The notes under the pieces were generated by a model. The model was not told the origin of the DNA. It worked only from the letters and a program-made list of their open reading frames with translations, and did not search any database. The translations under genes and the position numbers were made by a program. 64,000 bases of DNA. Source: Annona cherimola. Lineage: Eukaryota > Streptophyta > Magnoliopsida > Magnoliales > Annonaceae. Location of the stretch: NCBI GenBank assembly GCA_030490835.1, contig CM059977.1, positions 20,379,335-20,443,334 on the forward strand, given 5' to 3'. Shown here in pieces: positions 1 through 11,815 of the stretch (positions within the stretch are counted from its first letter, which is position 1; each line of letters starts with the position of its first letter).

Positions 1-133
1 ATGCACGCGGGTGATACAATCATGTTCCACTACACTTGAGAAAAGACATTTTTAGGTTCGTGCATTGATGTTACTTGTGCCAAACTACGGCAGGCAATCC
101 TAAATACCAGTTTATGATGTGGCCAAGCAATTA

Positions 134-1400
134 TGTTAGGAAATAATCCTACAACCAATCAAGTAGTGTGGAAAAACAAGAGAAAAATAAATAAAACAAA
201 CACAAAATTTATGTGAAAAACCTTCAAAGTGAAAGAAAAATTGTAGACGAAAAAGAAGAAGATTCATTATCAGCAAAGACATTAAAAGAAATGAAAAACG
301 CTTAAAAGAAAAATCATCTAGCAACAGTATTTTTAGACTTTAATCTGGACTAAAATCTATTGTTGTTGAAATTTCTTTGTTTCAACTTCCTTTTAGTAAT
401 TAATGTTTTAGCTTAACTGTTATTAGGATTATTATATAATTCTTTTTCGATTTATTCTTTTGAAACCAAAGTTGTCTTAATTAACTTCACTAAATGAAAT
501 TGTGTCATTTTCATAAAGAATTGTTTCCCTAAAGTGTTTATAAGAAGAGGGTAAAGAACATAACAATAACAATGTTTGATTTCCAATACCAATTTTAGCG
601 CTAATATTCTCAACTGTTAACAATATTATAATTGAACTTATTAAGTTGTAATTTAATATGTGTACCTTTTATCATCCGAAACATGAACAAGCATTATTTT
701 AACACAAGCTTGATGGTGACACTTTTCGCAAAATATAGTATCTCCAATTTGTCTGATATAGTTTTTGTTATCTTTTCCTTTGCCGTCTCTTGCAAAACCT
801 TATTTAAAAGACTAAATTGAATTGCTAACAGGGCTTTGATATCTATCTCATCTTTCTTCTCATTAGTCAAAGCGGCAGACATTTTGTCTTTTTTTCAAGA
901 TGATTCTCTGCAATGTGTTCTGAGTTGAAATATCTTTATCTTTATCAGCTATATATTGAAATTGATTTTGCAATTAAACTTCTCTATTGCAAACTTTGTA
1001 GTATTCATCTTAATGCCCAAAAAAGAACAACATAATCTAACACCAGTTTGTTAGAAAATAATCCTATAAACAACAAAATAATACAAAAATAAAAGAAATA
1101 GAAATAGAAATAAACACAAATTTATGTGAAAAACCTTTCAATTCCAAGGAAAAGTATTGGCCGAAGGAAGAAAAAATCTATTATCAGAAAAAATTATAAA
1201 AGATGAAGAATTTTTAAAAGAAAAACTCTTGAACCTAATATACCCCACAAATAACTTTCAGAAAAATCAAATCTCACAAAAGAGTATATAAGAAAGCCAC
1301 AAAAAATCATACCTTAACCTAAGAGTAAGCCCTTTATTTATAACCCAAAGAGGGTACTCAGCACAAAGTTAAATCGGATGTGGGATGGAAGCATATGCAT
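134..1400 (-). mobile_element. Degraded, internally deleted Ty1/copia element
   Basis: Two related direct repeats begin with TGTTAG at 134 and 1049 and stay alignable for about 180 bases, so they look like LTRs of one minus-strand element. Just inside the right repeat the minus strand reads a TGGTGTTAGA-like stretch, a decayed version of the initiator-Met tRNA primer-binding site of copia elements. A gag fragment (694-882) lies between. Only about 0.7 kb of internal sequence remains, so most of pol is gone, and the left LTR loses similarity after about 314. The right boundary (~1400) is a guess. Confidence 0.6.
694..882 (-). pseudogene. copia gag fragment
   Basis: A 62-residue open stretch resembles the start of the copia gag polyprotein (UBN2-type). 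It has an ALTNEKKDEIDIKALLAIQ-like segment, then LLNKVLQETAKEKI, then a DKLEILYFAKSVT segment matching the conserved 'KLESLYMTKS' region. It lies between two LTR-like repeats with the orientation their primer site predicts. No intact gag or pol follows, so this is a relic. Confidence 0.65.
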
Positions 1401-1575
1401 TGTGTTTCATTTTTGAAATGCAAAGCGGCATGGACAGCATTATCTCCAATGCAACAAGAATGTGTGAAAAAAAAACAAAAAACTGGGGCAAAAGGAGTTT
1501 GCGTAGTGCATGGGGTGGCTTGAAATCTAAGTCATCGCCAATGGATTATGTTGGGAGTTGATTATGGTGATTAGG

Positions 1576-2010
1576 TTTGTGGTATACACGAAGTCCTTGC
1601 AGCATGCTCTTAACTTGATTAGATTGTCTAAGGAACCTGGAGTTTGTGCAATTATTGAAAACATTGGCCATTAGTAGCAGGACGTACAAGCAAAGATCCA
1701 GTAGAAATTAGAGCAAATAAATGCCAAATCAAGGAAGCAATGGACCAACATCACAAGAAGCAGACTTTCGAAGTTGGGGAGCAAGTTCTGGTGTTCTTGT
1801 GAAAAGAAAGATTTTCTGTGAGAACTTACAGCAAGCTACAATCAAAGAAATACGGGCCCTAGAAAATTCTAAAGAAGATCAACGATAATGCTCATGTGGT
1901 GGATTTGCTAGGCACCATGGGAATTTTCAAAACATTTAATATGGTTCTTTTCCATTTTTTAGACAAGCCTTTCCACCAAATATTCGAGCTAACTCGAAGA
2001 TGAGATTTTC
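1576..2010 (+). pseudogene. Ty3/gypsy integrase C-terminal fragment
   Basis: The frame from 1576 reads FVVYTKSLQHALNLIRL, followed by a 'KEPGVCAIIEN' segment, as in the region after the integrase core of plant gypsy polyproteins. Further on, in other frames, come parts resembling 'TFEVGDQVLVFL', 'KKYGP.KILKKINDNAHVVDL' and 'GIFKTFN', which are the usual integrase C-terminal and pre-chromodomain motifs. Several frameshifts and stops separate the pieces. No LTR was recognised for this fragment. Confidence 0.6.
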
Positions 2011-2505
2011 CAAAGGAGAGATTGACATATATATCACCACAGATGGCAAATCATAGAGAAGGGTTAGGAAGTGGTAAAATAATGTGCTAACTTCAAATGG
2101 TCATACATTTTCAATCCTAAAAAAGTTATTAAGGTGACAATATATCAATTAAAGGATTTTTTTAGCTCATCGACCTGATTGTAGTTATAGTTTTAGTTAT
2201 AAATAATATATGATATAATTCATACAATTTTTAAACGTTATATGTATTTATTTTAAGTAGATAAGTGCAAAAATGATTTTTCTATGATACTAAAAAATTA
2301 TGTCATGTCAATTTTTATAAGATAAATATATATTATATATTTTTATAATTTTCAATTATCTAATATCATTTTAAATTTTGGTTTATATGAATTTTATTAC
2401 TAACTTTAAAATAATACTTTAAATTTAATATATAGTTTGATTTTTTGAAAATAAAGTAAACAAGCATAGTTGCGTGATGCACATACGAAAAACGTACAAT
2501 GTTAT
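2011..2505. other. AT-rich intergenic DNA, nothing recognised
   Basis: About 495 bases of AT-rich sequence lie between the gypsy relic and the hAT element. I see no ORF, RNA gene or repeat boundary. Confidence 0.5.
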
Positions 2506-2513
2506 AATCCAAC

Positions 2514-3103
2514 TAGGGGTGTTAACGGATCAGGTTGGACGAGTTAGAGACTTAGAGCCCAATTTTAATTCTAACTCATATAATCTGTTCACTAACCAAT
2601 TTAAAAAAACCTTAACCCTAATCTATTTACAACTTATTTAATAAACGGCTTGTTAATAAGTTATATAGCAAACGACTTGAAGACCTATATTTTGATAGAC
2701 GATGATCTTGTACGGAGAAGCGAAATAGTATTTTCAGGACCAGGAAAATGAAAATAGGGTAGTAATAGAAAAATGAAATTACGCCGTATTGTAAAAATAA
2801 AAATTAAATGACGGAAGGAAGACTTAGCAAGGAAAAATAACCAAGGGTTTACATTTATATATATAATTTTAATGAATTAAATGAGTTAAATGAGTTGAAC
2901 TGATTAAATGAGTTAAATAGGTTACTAAACAGGTTGATAAGTTATAAAATATAAAGCTTAATCTATTTATTTAATTAAATGATCAAACAGGTTGGCGAAT
3001 TATAACTTAATTATTCAAAAATCTCAACTCAAAACCCTTCGTAGATGGCCTGGACAAATAGGTGGACGAATGAGTTGAGGGACTACGACCATTAACACCC
3101 TCG
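2514..3103. mobile_element. Non-autonomous hAT element (590 bp) with perfect TSD
   Basis: The element starts TAGGGGTGTTAAC and ends with the inverted GTTAACACCC-type terminus (last bases mutated to CTCG). It is flanked by identical 8-bp duplications AATCCAAC at 2506-2513 and 3104-3111. An 8-bp duplication and a TAGGGGTG terminus are hallmarks of the hAT superfamily. Inside are many copies of a 'gagttaaatgagtt' type motif in both orientations, typical subterminal repeats. No transposase is encoded, so movement would need an enzyme made elsewhere. Confidence 0.88.
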
Positions 3104-3111
3104 AATCCAAC

Positions 3112-3514
3112 ATCTACTTCTTTCCAGCGGTTCTTCTTAGTTCATTTCCAATAGAAGTAGATACAATTTACAACCGTGTGGGGCTGTCCCTTGAGGACAG
3201 CCCATGGCCCAAAATTTCCCACATCACCTATTGGCCTAAATTTCAAGGAGAGAATCCATCAAAATAAAATAATTCAAGGAGAGAATGAGTCAGCAGGAGG
3301 ACAGCCTATGAACTGCTCCTGATCAGTTTCCATTTCCAAACTTGCTGGAGAAGCAATAGAAGAACTTCAGAGCAAGTAGCCAAAATTTCGAAGTCGTCTT
3401 CCTCTGCTGATTTCTTTCTCCGGTATTCAAAACAAAACACTGCTTTTACCATTTCATCCTTTTTATATCTATCATTCCTCTTCTCCTGATGATCAATCCC
3501 CGATTATGAAATTA

Positions 3515-3552
<38 letters not shown>

Positions 3553-3908
3553 CTAGGAACTGCTTCTCTTTCTCTCTCGTAGGCATTCGGAAGGAATGGC
3601 ATTGCTCCTGATCCGTGTTCCCTTTTCCCAGTGCTTTTATGGCACTTCAATTACAATCATCATCATCATGTGCTTCGATGGCACTTCAAGTCACACAGCA
3701 ACTGTCTGAGATTTTATTTGATATGATAAATTACAATTAAATGAAAGGGGAAAATTACATTGCGGAATTTTCATTGTTTAGATGGTCCGTTGTTTTTCTC
3801 TTTCTTTCAAGATCAGGCACATACAACCTACAGCTCATGGAAAATATTTTTGTAACAGCTTAAAAACACATTTAGATAACCTTCCGCAAGACCAAAAACT
3901 TTGTAAAA
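3112..3908. other. Intergenic region with a hairpin and a (CT)n tract
   Basis: This lies downstream of the sugar-transferase gene. A perfect 9-bp stem (3181-3189 GGGCTGTCC with 3195-3203 GGACAGCCC, 5-base loop) occurs on the right of the hAT element, and GAGGACAGCC recurs near 3298. A (CT)n microsatellite spans about 3520-3549. The stretch 3290-3620 is less AT-rich than its surroundings and could be transcribed, but I see no coding ORF. Confidence 0.4.
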
Positions 3909-6639
3909 CTAATTTTGTGTAGGATCATGGTTCCATGAGGCAACACAAGCATCATAGTTAGTCCATCTGACAGGCGTAGTTGTGTCATTTAAGCTCCTAG
4001 AGTTCTTGAAGTTCCTCCATGCTGCAAGGAAACCCCTGAGATCTTTCACTTTTGCCATGATCGTGCGGCAGCAGTTTGCATGCAAAGTTACAATGTCATT
4101 GAAGTTCCTCCCACTTTGACAAAAACCTCCAAAGTAGATTGTATCTAGAAACCTCACCTTCAAGCCCAATTGTCCTAGGACACCCTGGACGACCATCGCA
4201 CTGAGCACATCTTGCTCTTTCACTGCCAGAGACTCATTTCTAGATTCATACCATCGGTCAAACAAAGCTATGGTCTTATTGTTTGATCTCACATAATAGA
4301 ATCCAGTGTTGATGGGGTTGCGAATGTCCCATGGGCGTCGATTGAAACGATCACAACTGATTTGTAGGTCTTCTCCTTCATCACCAAGCCTAAGAAATGG
4401 GTTCCTCAGCCACAGCACATCAGTATCCTGTCAGTAAACAGATCACAACTCTCTTAGTTCGTGGAAGGAAGAATATTGGAACACCGGTTTTTATCCCATA
4501 AAGTTGTTTTGGTTTGATCCCCCAACAGTTGGTTCTTATAGTCAGATTCTTTTAACAACGGAACCTTGTGGTCCCATGAATTAATAACAATTCAATCAAC
4601 CAATGCCTCCAATCTTTTATTAGTTCTTTTCTACAGTTATGGTAAAACGATTGTAGTCTTTTGGTTCTTTTCTACTTACTGTAAAAATGAAGCTGTAGCC
4701 AAGTCTGAGAACATCAGCTAGGAGTTTGGTTCTCCTCCACATCATTCTGATAAAATCGGTTGACATATATACCTTCTCTCCACTAAAATCCACAGCATCT
4801 GTTTCCAGCTTGTGGCAATGCAAACCTAGAGACTTGCATCTGTCAAAAGATGCCTGATCAACAGCGACCAGGAGGAGGTGATCGAGCAAGAAAGTTGTAT
4901 TTTCGCCGGAAAGAAAGCTGTTGAGGAATATATCCAACATGCTATTGTCTTTAGCATAAGCTTTATTGATGACAGCAATTATTACAGTCTTGTTACTCAT
5001 AGAAGCCCCCTCCAGAGCTATGTCTAGTTCGCTTTTGTGAGAGGTTGTCTGAAAATACATCAGAGAACAAATTCAATATTTCAATTGTCCAACTCAACCC
5101 TTGTGGTCAGCAAGTTTTAGCTCCAACTCTCATTGAATCGAGTAAACTTGTCTGAGTTTAGAATCGCGGAGTCTTAAACCTACAGCTTCAGGTTCTCTTG
5201 CTTTATTCAGTGTGAGGGAATGCTATCTTCATACAAGAATTCCATTGTTCGTATGCTGTTGTTTCTCGCACTTCATCTCAGGGAACTATCAAAAACTAGC
5301 GTCTGCCTCATGTTCCATCCATACGTGTTGCAATGAATAATGTCTCATATCTTGAATGACATCCATGATATATCTTATTTCAGTTTTTTTTTTTTTTTTT
5401 TCAGGAAAAACCTTTGATCTTCCTAAGTGGAAAGGGGTATTCTTTCCAAAAAATAAAAATCTTGTTAATTTGGCAATGGGGAAAGAAGAAGGAAAATAAA
5501 GTTAGGAAGTGGAACACGAAAAAGTGGTGGAAAAACCAGTAAATGATGTAACAAGTTAGGAATAATGAATACTCAATTCCATTCCAAGCAAATTCACTCG
5601 ATCTACCGGCCCAAAACACCCAAAAAAGAAAAAAAAAATCTTGTTAATTGGAGAATTGAGAAAAGTGGAGGAAAAGGAATTTTTTAAAAAAAAAAAAGTG
5701 AGGAAAAAGCAGTAAATGATGTAACAAGGTAAAGTAAAAAAATATAAATTAAATGCATAGTTTGAATAAATAGGTAAAAACATAATAATTTTAAACATAG
5801 ATAATTATGAAAAAACAAAATCATTTAGATTTAAAAGGAGAAGAAAAGGAACTATGGGTCATATTATTTATAAGATAATGATCTCATACGGTTGCTTATA
5901 TTGCACGGGCTATTTTTATTATTTTTTTCCTTTTATATATGTGTAAGCCTTACTTAGATTTTCAAATTTGACAATGGAATTTGTTTGGTTTTTTTAGATT
6001 TTAAAATAAAAGTCGTGGATATCGGTGCTTTTTAGGCACATGCATCTACTATCTGTGCTCTTTTTATTTTCGAAAATTCAAAAATACTAAATAAATTTTA
6101 AAAACATCGGGAACAAGATCAGAATAATACCTAGACATTTATATTAAAAAAAAATTCAGCGGCCTGTATATAGCCCAAAATACGAATCGTCGTATAAGAT
6201 GGGCACACTTTTATAAATGTAGCTCTTTGTGAAATATAGCATTCTTCATATCAAGCCATTGTGAAATCAGACTCCTCCTGTTACTTCTCTGCTTTCGGTG
6301 ATTCAAATCGATCTTGGAATTGTCATCCCAATAAAAGAAAACACACATAGATGCATGTTATTATCCGGCAATACACCTTCAAGTACGCCATGCGACATTA
6401 GGGACTGTAAATTGTAATGCATATGCATATATACTTATGTATGTATATCATTCAACCGAAAAAAAATCATATTTTTTTCAACCAAAGAAGAAGAAGAAGA
6501 ATACCACGTTGGACCGTCCACTTCCATGGAGTTGATGTGGAGAGAAAACTTTCCACATAGATGGAGGCACTGTGTAGGTGTACAACAATGCGAAGAGCAT
6601 AAGAATAGCCACAGCCAGTTTTTCTACATGGCCCTCCAT
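3909..6639 (-). CDS. Nucleotide-diphospho-sugar transferase family protein (PF03407-type)
   Basis: Probable Golgi type II membrane glycosyltransferase of the plant PF03407 family; donor sugar and acceptor are unknown. The model is exon 1 6505-6639, exon 2 4680-5048 and exon 3 3909-4427, all phase 0 with GT-AG borders, giving 340 aa. Residues 8-24 are a hydrophobic signal anchor. The catalytic domain starts near 'NKTVIIAVINKAY' (64-76). The metal-binding DxD-type motif DTDV (169-172) lies exactly at the exon 2/3 junction, followed by LWLRNPF. Further family signatures are NTGFYYVRS (208-216), KEQDVLSAM (238-246) and TLHANCC (282-288). Exons 2 and 3 are very secure. Exon 1 is inferred from its anchor, matching phase and position after a 1456-bp intron. 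An in-frame ATG at 6675 would add 12 residues, and a donor two bases earlier on the minus strand would drop one residue. Confidence 0.88.
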
Positions 6640-6675
6640 GCTACAACCTTTGGAGAAGATCCCTCCAGAATGCAT

Positions 6676-8733
6676 CAGACTTTCTCATCAAAGAAAGAAG
6701 AAATCCAATTCCCGACGAGAGAGAGAGAGAGAGAGAGAGGCTGGCCGTGCTTGCAGGGCTGATTGGCAGTTTGAGATTTCGACCTCTCTCTCACCTTATA
6801 ACTATCTAATCCTATATTGTTTCAGTAATTAATGTTAGATTCTAAAAAAGTACTATTTCTGTATACCCCAATTTAATACTATTTCTAAATTATGCTCTTA
6901 TGTTAGGTTCTAATAAATAACTGGTCAATGCAAGATATCGATACTATTCTTGAATTTTTAACATACCATGTGAGGGACCCTCGGCTTCTTTTCAGTTTAC
7001 TTACCAAAACTTTTCCTTCCGTTTTTAACGAGAAAATCTACTCCTGCCAGTGAAATAGTAGTAGCAGGCGCGTTTGACGCTGCTTAATGTCCTTTAAAAA
7101 AGCAAATATCTTAGGCTTCTTCGGATTGTTTGGCCCGACTTATCCGTTCGACTACAAAAGCTCCAATGGTGTTTTATTTTTACTGTCCCGGCCAAACAAG
7201 CCGGTAAAACAATAACAATAAGCCATTTTATTTGCAAAATTAATAAAATTTAATGAAAATCGAAAAATAATTTAAATATTATATATTTTTAATAATAGTT
7301 AATCATTGGGTGCCTCGTTAAATAAGTTTAATTTTATATTTGTTGTGTTAAATTGATGCAAGATAGAAGGTAAATGGGCGAAATTGAATGCACACAAGCG
7401 CAAACATGAACAAACGAGGCAACATAATAAGAAGAATATATTAAAATAGCAAAGAAAAACTAGGGAAATAAACAAAGAGGATTTTTAATATGTACTTGAT
7501 AATAAAAACACAAACGATGGCATTAAAAATATGTAAAATATTCAAAGACGACTTTTCTTTTGGAAAAAAAAAAAGACGTAGTCCAAACGATTAAAAATCT
7601 TTTTGAACTTATCATTATCTAAAGCTTTTTTTTTTTTGATAATAAAACAACGCTTATTTAAGGGCGCGAGGATTCAGAGAGAGCACACGGCTGTCCCTAG
7701 GACGCGAAGCTTTTTAAAAAATACATCAAATGTAATTTATTTTTAATATCTAAACCACGAGTTGAATTTTAGTTAATTTTATATCACAATATAAAATTAA
7801 TCATTTATATAACATGTAATAATTAAATTATTCAAATATAAAATATATTTTTCTAACTTTATACTAGTTCTATGAATATCGTAGTATCCTAATTTTTATG
7901 TTCTAAGTGTATTCTATTGTGTTGAACATAATGTGTGGATTTGATTTGAAAATAAGTAATTAATATTATAAAAAACATATATATATACATACACACACAA
8001 ATAACGGCTTTAGTCTCATTTGAATATGATAATTAAAACTGATTGCGCGCATATCGTATTCGTTTAATTTTTCACATAATGATTTTTGAATGAAAAGCAT
8101 TAACGTTAAACGGTTCAGATCTTTGATTACACACAACAAAAGTCAAATTTAAAAATGCTCTTTCATCACAGGATCGAATTCGCATTTAAGGAGACTTAAT
8201 TACTTCGGTCACAAGAAATCCCTAATTCCAAAATTAGCTGCTGGGTTGACAGGAAATTCCATGTGGGTCACGTGAGGGATTGCATCTAGGCAGATAAACC
8301 TCGTTATCAGACTGTCTTGACCCCAACTAGCACTCCAAATTCCTATCGATAAAATGCCGTTTTCTTTCAATTCCAGCTTAACATCATAACAGGCGACTGC
8401 TGCTCAGACGGTTGGAATATTCCCAATCTTTCCTTCGCTGTACTCCTGCACAGAATTTCAGCAGTCGATGTGGATGCTGCCCATGGCCTTTTTGGCCGTT
8501 GATCTCTCTTAAAAATGAACAATCTAGACCGTCAAATGTTTTTCATGTCCTTGATAGAGCAGTTTTTCTTTTCTTTTTTTTTAATTCTAATGTGTAGCAT
8601 GTATCTGTTGTCGTCAGGACTCAGGCTCCATTAATGTTAAAAAATTACTTTTATTTTCATGTTTTATTTATTTGTTTCTGATTATGAATGCCTATTTATT
8701 TTATGGTTATCATGGCTCACTCGGACAGAGGCT
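6676..8733. other. Intergenic region upstream of the sugar-transferase gene
   Basis: This stretch contains the presumed promoter and 5' UTR of the minus-strand gene ending at 6639/6675. A (GA)n tract at about 6717-6740 would read as (CT)n in the 5' leader, which is common in plants. The rest is AT-rich with no coding potential that I trust. A slightly GC-richer patch at 8210-8560 has no recognisable product. Confidence 0.4.
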
Positions 8734-9004
8734 GGTTCAATGCACCTGGGTGCTCGGGTGTACTATACTCATTTTTTTTTATATTTTTTGAAATTTTTTT
8801 TTATAAGACTGTTAATATAAGCGTATTTAATTTAAATTATTAAAAATGTCACTCATTTTTAAAAATTCGAAAAAAATATCTAAAATTCTTCAAAAATGAT
8901 AAAAATTTATAAACATATTAAGTATCCTTAAATTAACATTTTCATAAAAAAAAGTTTAAAAAAAAATAATAAAATGGGTGCGGTACACCCAGGTGCATTG
9001 AACC
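8734..9004. mobile_element. Foldback MITE with 19-bp perfect terminal inverted repeats
   Basis: The sequence starts GGTTCAATGCACCTGGGTG (8734-8752) and ends with its exact reverse complement (8986-9004). The inner parts are also inverted: a 'ttaatataagcgtatttaa' type segment on the left pairs with 'ttaagtatccttaaattaa' on the right. No ORF is present. A second member with the same GGTTCAATGCACC tip lies at 26581-26783. No clear target duplication is visible, so the superfamily is not assigned. Confidence 0.8.
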
Positions 9005-10229
9005 AAAGTCCCCCTCCGACACGCTTTCTAATTTTGTTCTTAATCTTATCCTTTCGAACAATATCTTTATCGGTGTTAGCCTATTAATATAATCCTATGC
9101 CTATTCTTGCCCAAATAAGACGCTGATGTAAGGGAGCAGGAAATAAAAGTTCTCCCTCATTTTCCACCGTTTTAATGCCATTTGAATTTTCAGCGACCAG
9201 GTAGCCATATTTTTTTCATTTATATATACATATACCGTCTTAGTTTCTGTCGATTTTCTCTTATATCTACCATTCTTAACACCAACTTCTAATATAATAA
9301 ATTTCTTCCGTGTCCATAATATTTTATCTTAAATCGCTATTATATCATGCAATTAATAATCTCACAAATGTTGGTTATCTACTTCAGTGAAAAAAAAAAT
9401 TCTCGTCTAAAATTTTCTTGTTAAAATTATTCAACTCCAACGTACGTTCTTGATTACAGTAACTGGTGCGTCAATGGCATTGAATAATTCATGTGGGTCT
9501 ATATTATAACTAGACTGTTTAAGTTAGAAAATTTTGAATTAGCAAAATAGTCATTTTAGTCGGTAGACAATGGCTATGTTGACATTGTGGATAGGAGATG
9601 AATGTTATGCATATAAGGCAAATATTATGAGTATAAAAGAAATTATTTCCTACTCAATTTTAACAATTTTATTTTTAATCATGACCTTGTATCTATCTTT
9701 TTCTCTTATTTTGTTCATATTTATTTTTTCACATTCTTTTAATCATTCCCATGGATAATGGAAAACTTTATTTTAATGTAAATTTGTCATCCACGGTTCA
9801 TTCCTTCGTATACTGTGTACAATTCAAAATAGTGTTGTATCATTTGCAAATAATTTAAAATACTGTAGTTCTATTTTTCGATTAAAATAGGAAAGAAGGT
9901 GCCCAGATGATGGAAAAGCATGGGGATGGCGCGGAGAAAGGTAGGTGGGGGACTAGCACTGGACACGTTGGTAAACCACGCCTTCCCCTCTCTCTCTCTG
10001 AACGGCAGCCCGATCGTCTGACGGACGTTTCAACTATCCTTGATTTCGCTCTCTAAAATCCGACCTTCACGCCACAAGCGTGGTGGTGGATGACTGCACG
10101 ACGCGACGCATGTGTCGCGGGCCTCACGGCTCACGAGGTGTTGGCGCCTACGTTTCCTACTTCAAGGGCGTACGGGCCTACGGTGTTGCGTCAAAACTCG
10201 AAACGGGTAAAGACGTAATTATGGAAATT
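9005..10229. other. Intergenic DNA with a GC-rich island at about 9895-10229
   Basis: Up to about 9890 the DNA is AT-rich and featureless. From about 9895 to the SINE target site it becomes clearly GC-richer, with many CpG and CGCG sites and a CT tract near 9990, but it has no ORF of useful length on either strand. It may be an old promoter, a decayed gene or an unrecognised repeat. I cannot tell which. Confidence 0.4.
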
Positions 10230-10247
10230 AAAGATGGCCTGTGATTC
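10230..10247. repeat. SINE target-site duplication, left copy
   Basis: The 18 bases AAAGATGGCCTGTGATTC are repeated without mismatch at 10572-10589, directly after the A-rich tail of the SINE. Confidence 0.93.
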
Positions 10248-10571
10248 AACCAACCGAGGCTAGCTCGGTTGGTCACCGACAGCGACGCAAATACTGACTC
10301 GCGCCGTCGGTGCGGGTTCGAATCTCGGATGTTATTTTCGGCTAAAAAAAAAAAAAAGTGTGGGAGCAGGTAGTCTTCCGGGTGGAGGGGGTGTGAGAGC
10401 AAGTAGTCTCTCAGTGGCTTGTTGGAAGCCGTGTCTTTCAGATTCTTTCGTGGAGCTGTGTCTTCAGATTTTTTTGGGATGTTATGTGTGTCCCCAGATT
10501 TGTAAGAATGTCTCAGATCTTCAAAAAGTATGAAATGTGCTGAGATATATGTAATTACATACCAATTAAAA
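10248..10571 (+). mobile_element. tRNA-derived SINE, apparently full length
   Basis: The head is tRNA-like, with a pol III A box GGCTAGCTCGGTTGG (about 10258-10272) and a B box GGGTTCGAATC (about 10314-10324) at roughly tRNA spacing. It is followed by a non-tRNA body and a short A tail ending at 10571. Perfect 18-bp duplications flank it, as left by LINE-machinery retroposition. The perfect duplication and clean boxes suggest a young insertion. It is non-coding and transcribed by RNA polymerase III if active. Confidence 0.92.
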
Positions 10572-10589
10572 AAAGATGGCCTGTGATTC
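10572..10589. repeat. SINE target-site duplication, right copy
   Basis: Exact copy of the 18 bases at 10230-10247. Its first As merge with the SINE tail. Confidence 0.93.
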
Positions 10590-10604
10590 GCATCATGTTC
10601 ATAA

Positions 10605-10850
10605 AGTAATAAAAATTGTTAGATAAAAATTCATAAAATGATAAAAAAAAATGATATAATATGATAGAAATAATGATGAAGTGTAAAAAAGAATAAAGTT
10701 AAAATAAATAGATTAATTATCAGTGTTGTTATGTATAAATAATTTAAAATAGGATAGTTGTATAGAAATATATGAAAAAATAATTTTAAAATATAATAAT
10801 TATGGAGAGTGAAAAATTTTACTTTGAAATTTTTTTATTAAAAATAAACA
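10605..10850. mobile_element. Tourist-like MITE remnant
   Basis: The internal order of motifs (GATAAAA tip, 'atgatataatatgatag', 'aaagttaaaataaatag', 'tatggagagtgaaaaatttt') is the reverse complement of the intact Tourist-like copies at 13579 and 42480. The termini are too decayed to place exactly. Confidence 0.5.
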
Positions 10851-11444
10851 TGCCATTTTAGACCAAAGCCTACAAAAAATATATAAGTCTACAAAAATTG
10901 TAAAACCTAATTTATAGATTAATAAACTTAGATTAATACTTTTATAAAAATTAAAAAATTAAATATATTTAGAATAACAGTTTTTAAAAAAAAAAATGTT
11001 CTAGACTAGTTTAAAATAGCTGCCATTTTAGACCAATGCCCATTAAACGTAATCTCCATTTTGTTTATTACGTAACGTTGAAAAACCGGCATAAAAGCCT
11101 AGAAATGACACCTCTTGGCTATGCCCGGTTTACTAATAACCTCCATTTTTTAACAATAACAGTAACAATAGTCTTGACTATTTGCATTTATGCCCCTCTT
11201 AAGTTTCATTCTATTACAGTTTTTTCATAATTTCGATTTTCCTAACCTTTGCTAGATGCGCGCTAATTCCGTGCCGTCACTTCTCGAATCAGTGCCTCGC
11301 ATATTTTCTTTAAATTTTTTATACTTTTTTATTTCCAAAAATCTAAACAACTTGTTTAGACAGAGGGGCCTGCAATCGTATAAAAATTACATAAAAAATA
11401 TATGGGGCACTGATCCTAGTAGCGACCGTAGTTCGGATGTGGTC

Positions 11445-11815
11445 GTATACTCTCAAGAGCATTGAGCCTCAACGCTCTCGGGTGCACACACCCATTTTTG
11501 AAATTTTTTTTAAACAAACATTAATTTAAGTGTATTTAACATATGTATCAATTTTTACTATTTTTAGAAATTTTTAGATATTCTTTCATATTTTAAAAAA
11601 TCAGTGGTATTTTAGTAATTTTTACCATTTTTAAATTACTAAAATGCCACTGATTTTTTAAAATTCGAAAAAAATTTAAAAATCTATAAAAATTGTAAAA
11701 ATTGATACACATGTTAAATACACTTAGACTAACTGTTTCATGAAATTCTTTTTAAGAAAAAAAAAATAAGTATATGCAACTGAGAGTATTGAGGCTCAAT
11801 ACTCCCAGGAGATCG
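11445..11815. mobile_element. Foldback MITE with AGCATTGAGCCTCAA-type ends
   Basis: The left end carries GAGCATTGAGCCTCAACGCTC and the right end GAGTATTGAGGCTCAATACTC (one is the complement of the other with few changes). The inner arms are complementary too, with 'aaaatcagtggtattttagta' against 'tactaaaatgccactgatttt' at the centre, so almost the whole 370 bp can fold on itself. Related tips recur near 25255-25300 and 26510-26545. No coding capacity. Confidence 0.75.

Noticed and set aside
5401..5798. Phe-rich minus-strand ORFs between exons of the sugar transferase
   Set aside because: Low-complexity T-rich intron sequence. The membrane-anchor exon at 6505-6639 fits far better.
10248..10330. 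Stand-alone tRNA gene
   Set aside because: A and B boxes are present, but the acceptor stem does not close and the unit continues into a SINE body with A tail and 18-bp duplication.
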